Below are positions 6,156-8,945 of a DNA stretch of 8,945 nucleotides, piece after piece; position 1 is the stretch's first letter, and each line of letters begins with the position of its first letter. The notes under the pieces were generated by a model. It did no database searches, was not told the origin of the DNA, and saw only the letters and a list, made by a program, of their open reading frames with translations. This stretch comes from SAR116 cluster bacterium (GTDB lineage: Bacteria > Pseudomonadota > Alphaproteobacteria > Puniceispirillales > Puniceispirillaceae), in assembly GCA_002722385.1 (NCBI GenBank), contig PBLR01000002.1:13836-22780 (forward strand), given 5' to 3'. The translations under genes were made by a program, and so were the position numbers.

Positions 6156-7271
6156 ATGTCAGCACAAATTACCGAACAAAAAATCCTCAGCGCGCTGAAA
6201 TCAGTCCAAATGCCTGGTCGTGATGCGGATATTGTCACGGAAAATGCCGTCAGCGGTGTTGTTATAAAAGATGGTAATGTAGGGTTCACCATTGAAATCA
6301 GCCCGGATCAGGCAGGCAGCGCAAACGCCCTGAAAGCCTCTGCAGAGGCCGCCGTTCAGGATATTGACGGGGTGTTATCTGTCTCTGTTATTCTGACCGC
6401 CCATAAGCCAGCCTCTCAGGCCTCTGCTGCCGGTTCTGCTGCGGGTCAGGCTGCAGGCTCTGCTTCCGCAGATGAGCCCCTGTTAAAGCCTGCCAAGCAT
6501 GTGATCGCGGTTGCCTCAGGCAAAGGCGGGGTGGGCAAATCAACCACTTCTATCAATCTTGCTCTGGCCTTTGCCGCGCAAGGCCTGAAAACCGGCATTT
6601 TGGATGCAGATATTTATGGACCCTCCCTGCCCCGACTGCTTGGGCTGAATGAAAAGCCACGCACTGAGAATAACAAGCTGGTTCCGCTCTCAGCCTGGGG
6701 CCTGCAGGCCATGTCAATCGGGTTTCTGGTTGATGAGGATGCCCCGACCATCTGGCGCGGCCCGATGGTGATGTCCGCGGTTCAGCAAATGTTGCGCGAT
6801 GTCGCCTGGGAAGGCCTTGATGTGCTTGTAATTGATATGCCGCCTGGCACAGGTGATGCGCAGTTAACCTTATCACAAAAGGCCGATCTGGCCGGGGCCG
6901 TCATTGTTTCCACCCCTCAGGACCTGGCGCTGATAGATGCCCGCAAGGGCCTGAATATGTTCAGACGGGTGAATGTGCCGGTGTTGGGAATCATTGAGAA
7001 TATGAGCTATTTCGTCTGTCCGGCATGTGGCGAGACATCAGATATTTTTGGCACAGGCGGCGCCAAAGCAGAAGCAGAACGTCTTGGCCTGCCCTTCCTG
7101 GGCGGCATTCCCCTTGATATGGAGATCAGAGCCACCTCAGATGCAGGCACACCGATTGTCTCATCCCAGCCAGACTCTCCTCATGCACAAGCCTATCTGA
7201 AAATTGCTGAAACAGTGAACACGCACTTAAACCAGGCCAGCCGCACAGGCCCCGCTATCGTAATGGAATAG
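6156..7271 (+). CDS. mrp: Mrp/NBP35-family iron-sulfur cluster carrier ATPase
   Basis: Mrp (ApbC) proteins bind a bridging Fe-S cluster as a dimer and hand it to apoproteins with the help of ATP hydrolysis, in the cytoplasm. The 371-aa product has an N-terminal MIP18/DUF59 domain (about 5-83), a low-complexity alanine/serine/glycine linker (about 85-107), and a ParA/MinD-like P-loop NTPase domain. The NTPase domain shows the deviant Walker A motif SGKGGVGKST (121-130), DADIYGPSLPR (150-160), and VIDMPPGTGD (225-234). The CPAC pair (Cys288, Cys291) is the expected cluster-binding site. The ATG at 6156 is preceded by AGGA at nine bases; an in-frame TTG at 6138 is less likely. It is divergent from hflK and ends 20 bp from the convergent folA stop. 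Confidence 0.95.
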   Translation: MSAQITEQKILSALKSVQMPGRDADIVTENAVSGVVIKDGNVGFTIEISPDQAGSANALKASAEAAVQDIDGVLSVSVILTAHKPASQASAAGSAAGQAAGSASADEPLLKPAKHVIAVASGKGGVGKSTTSINLALAFAAQGLKTGILDADIYGPSLPRLLGLNEKPRTENNKLVPLSAWGLQAMSIGFLVDEDAPTIWRGPMVMSAVQQMLRDVAWEGLDVLVIDMPPGTGDAQLTLSQKADLAGAVIVSTPQDLALIDARKGLNMFRRVNVPVLGIIENMSYFVCPACGETSDIFGTGGAKAEAERLGLPFLGGIPLDMEIRATSDAGTPIVSSQPDSPHAQAYLKIAETVNTHLNQASRTGPAIVME

Positions 7272-7291
7272 AACTTCGGCCAAACAGGGCT

Positions 7292-7852
7292 TCAGGACAA
7301 GGGCAAGGCGGGTGTTTTGCGGGTCAGCCTGTGGTAAGAAAAGCCGGGCACATCCTTTTCTGCAGGAAGCCGTTCCAGCTCCTCACCTGTCCAATCTGAC
7401 CGGTCAAATTCTGGAAACCGAACACCATCTTCCGGTTCAGCTTCAACAAAGGTAGCTTCTATCATCTGGCAATATGGCAGGCCTGCTGCATAAATCTGTC
7501 CGCCGCCAAATAAAATCAGGCGTGTTTCCTGTGTCTGTTGCTGGACCAGCCAGTCTTTGCTGACCTTGATTGCGGCCTCTAGGCTGGCGACAGCAACCGC
7601 CCCTTCAGCCTGCCAGTCAGCGTCTCTGGTCAATACCACCGACAATCGCCCAGGCAATGCCCGCCCGATGGATTCGAATGTGCGCCTGCCCATGATTAAT
7701 GGACACCCCATAGTGAGCTGCTTTACCCGCTTCAAATCACCCGGCAGATGCCAGATCAGATCATCCCCATCACCAATCACCCGGTTGCGGGCCATGGCCA
7801 CAACACAGATCATCTGAAACTCAACTTCTTGCTTCATCATAGGCGTGGTCAT
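7292..7852 (-). CDS. folA: Dihydrofolate reductase
   Basis: The enzyme reduces dihydrofolate to tetrahydrofolate with NADPH, regenerating the cofactor oxidised by thymidylate synthase. The 186-aa product has the family core: [14 protein letters not shown], then [11 protein letters not shown], in which Asp39 matches the catalytic acid (Asp27 in E. coli). It also has [11 protein letters not shown] (53-63) and the NADPH-binding LFGGGQIY (114-121). Most relatives start near residue 14 (MICVVAM), so the first 13 residues are an extension. The ATG at 7852 is preferred because it overlaps the thyA stop as ATGA, a sign of translational coupling, although no ribosome site precedes it; the internal ATGs at residues 5, 6 and 14 remain possible. 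It is second in a thyA-folA operon. Confidence 0.95.
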   Translation of the reverse strand: MTTPMMKQEVEFQMICVVAMARNRVIGDGDDLIWHLPGDLKRVKQLTMGCPLIMGRRTFESIGRALPGRLSVVLTRDADWQAEGAVAVASLEAAIKVSKDWLVQQQTQETRLILFGGGQIYAAGLPYCQMIEATFVEAEPEDGVRFPEFDRSDWTGEELERLPAEKDVPGFSYHRLTRKTPALPLS

Positions 7853-8646
7853 ACAGCAATAGGTGCAGCAATAGACGGGGCCGCGACGTAATCAGAAATC
7901 TTGAAATGCTCAAAAGTGAAATCATCCAGCTCATCAGGCGGATTAATCAGATGCAAGCGCGGCAGAGGGCCCGGCTGGCGGGTGAGCTGTTCTTCGGCCT
8001 GTTCACTATGATTAAGATAAAGATGCGCATCACCCAGCGTATGCACAAAATCGCCAACCTCTAGCGAGGTGACATGCGCAATCATATGGGTAAGCAAAGC
8101 ATAGGAGGCGATATTAAAGGGCACCCCTAAAAAAATATCAGCAGAACGCTGATAAAGCTGGCAGGACAGCCGGCCATTTGCCACATGGAACTGAAACAGA
8201 CAATGACAAGGTGGCAGGGCCATATCCGGTACATCAGATGGGTTCCACGCAGAGACAATCAGGCGGCGCGAGTCAGGTGAGGTTTTAATTGAAGAGACGA
8301 CATCTGCCAGCTGGTCAATCACACGGCCGTCCTGCGGGGTTTGCCAACGCCGCCATTGCTGGCCATAAACCGGGCCCAAATCGCCCTTTTCATCTGCCCA
8401 TTCATCCCAGATGGACACACCATTATCCCGCAGATAGCCGATATTTGTATCGCCTTTGATAAACCATAACAGCTCATGAATAATTGATCGGGTATGTAGC
8501 TTTTTTGTGGTCAGCAAGGGGAATCCAGCTGACAAATCAAACCGCATCTGCCATCCAAACACTGACTTTGTGCCGGTACCGGTCCGGTCTGAGCGAACCA
8601 CGCCCTGATCCATGACATGGCGCAGAAGATCAAGATATTGCTGCAT
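7849..8646 (-). CDS. thyA: Thymidylate synthase (ThyA type)
   Basis: ThyA methylates dUMP to dTMP using 5,10-methylene-tetrahydrofolate and produces dihydrofolate, which the neighbouring folA product recycles. The 265-aa product is nearly the length of the E. coli enzyme. It has the folate/phosphate loop [14 protein letters not shown] (18-31), the catalytic cysteine in [12 protein letters not shown] (Cys147), [18 protein letters not shown] (166-183) and the C-terminal PxxAPIAV ending. The ATG at 8646 is preceded by GAGGG at five bases, a good ribosome site. It is first in the operon with folA, which it overlaps by 4 bp. In the gap upstream, CTTTGC (8673-8678) and GCAAAG (8691-8696) form a weak inverted repeat. 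No convincing promoter was found for it. Confidence 0.97.
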   Translation of the reverse strand: MQQYLDLLRHVMDQGVVRSDRTGTGTKSVFGWQMRFDLSAGFPLLTTKKLHTRSIIHELLWFIKGDTNIGYLRDNGVSIWDEWADEKGDLGPVYGQQWRRWQTPQDGRVIDQLADVVSSIKTSPDSRRLIVSAWNPSDVPDMALPPCHCLFQFHVANGRLSCQLYQRSADIFLGVPFNIASYALLTHMIAHVTSLEVGDFVHTLGDAHLYLNHSEQAEEQLTRQPGPLPRLHLINPPDELDDFTFEHFKISDYVAAPSIAAPIAV

Positions 8647-8784
8647 AAGTCCCTCTGTGATGTGCCAAATTTCTTTGCCCGCTCACCCTAGCAAAGCTAC
8701 CTGCCTGTTTAAAGAGGTGAGATATTCATCCCCCTTGAAAAATCACCGAAAGCGGCAAAAAACTTTTATTTCCCTGCATTTGCC

Positions 8785-8793
8785 TGTTATACT
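8785..8793 (+). promoter_or_regulatory. Extended -10 promoter of ssrA
   Basis: TG, one base, then TATACT (8788-8793) forms an extended -10 element. A -35 at 17 bp spacing (8765-8770, TTTATT) is weak, as is common for extended -10 promoters. The predicted start at about 8799-8800 leads straight into a small hairpin, GCCAG (8800-8804) with CTGGC (8811-8815), at the start of the ssrA precursor. Confidence 0.6.
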
Positions 8794-8797
8794 GAAT

Positions 8798-8881
8798 GGG
8801 CCAGTTTCGGCTGGCTATGACGATAAACGTGATGTGGAATAAGCAGGGCGGACCCGGGGGCGGTACCCGGCGCCTCCACCA
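8798..8881 (+). ncRNA. ssrA: Permuted tmRNA precursor, acceptor piece
   Basis: This is the 3' (tRNA-like) half of tmRNA, lying upstream of the 5' half because the gene is circularly permuted. The 3' strand of the acceptor stem, CGCCTCC (8871-8877), discriminator A and encoded CCA (8879-8881) pair with GGGGGCG at 8918-8924. That leaves a G-U at the third pair, the alanine identity element recognised by AlaRS. The T-stem is CCGGG (8854-8858) with CCCGG (8866-8870) around a 7-nt loop. It is preceded by CGGAC, the same bases found before the E. coli tmRNA T-stem. The 5' end of the mature piece is uncertain; the start given is the predicted transcript start. Confidence 0.85.
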
Positions 8882-8917
8882 AACATTGACCAATGGCTGT
8901 AAGCGGGGTTGAATTTT

Positions 8918-8945
8918 GGGGGCGAAACAGGATCGACGCATGTGG
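8918..8945 (+). ncRNA. ssrA: Permuted tmRNA, start of the coding piece (cut by the window edge)
   Basis: GGGGGCG (8918-8924) is the 5' acceptor strand and complements CGCCTCC of the upstream piece. GAAACAGGATCGACGC follows, matching the D-loop region of tmRNA (compare GGATTCGACG in E. coli). A 36-nt spacer (8882-8917) separates it from the CCA end and should be removed in maturation, giving a two-piece RNA. The tag-peptide reading frame and pseudoknots lie beyond the window. Confidence 0.85.

Noticed and set aside
8841..8881. A tRNA gene, suggested by the CCA end and T-arm-like stem.
   Set aside because: There is no D-arm or anticodon arm upstream. The matching 5' acceptor strand lies downstream, which fits permuted tmRNA instead.

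Overview
The window reads as an ordinary, densely packed alphaproteobacterial chromosome segment of roughly balanced base composition. Two things point there. The order acetolactate synthase large subunit, miaA, serB, Do-type protease, hflC, hflK, (mrp), folA, thyA is, from memory, a typical alphaproteobacterial neighbourhood. The right edge also carries a circularly permuted, two-piece tmRNA gene, a hallmark of that class. A marine lineage such as SAR116 would fit the composition, but that is only a guess. No mobile element, CRISPR array, phage gene or tRNA gene was seen.

Left part (1-2336): the 5' end of ilvI runs off the left edge on the minus strand. Upstream of it lie a strong hairpin-plus-T-run terminator and, further upstream, a TTGACT promoter candidate. 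This layout suggests transcription attenuation of branched-chain amino acid synthesis. miaA (tRNA i6A37 synthesis) lies upstream on the same strand, and serB (last step of serine synthesis) diverges from it with only 31 bp between start codons. serB converges on degP across a shared bidirectional terminator.

Middle part (2336-6009, minus strand): hflK, hflC and a periplasmic Do/DegP protease are consecutive. HflK and HflC form the SPFH membrane assembly that controls the FtsH protease, and DegP handles misfolded envelope proteins, so this is an envelope protein quality-control cluster. Two stable hairpins fill the 150-bp gap between hflC and degP.

Right part (6010-8945): mrp (Fe-S cluster carrier ATPase) diverges from hflK. 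It converges with folA, which overlaps the upstream thyA by 4 bp (ATGA); together these form a thymidylate/folate operon. thyA is divergent from ssrA, which begins with an extended -10 promoter. The ssrA acceptor piece ends in CCTCCACCA; after a 36-nt spacer the coding piece begins with GGGGGCG and is cut off by the window edge.

No undescribed multi-gene system is visible. The most interesting material is regulatory and RNA-level: the permuted tmRNA, the ilvI leader, the hflC-degP hairpins, and an 80-bp stretch of about 15% GC at the 3' end of miaA.
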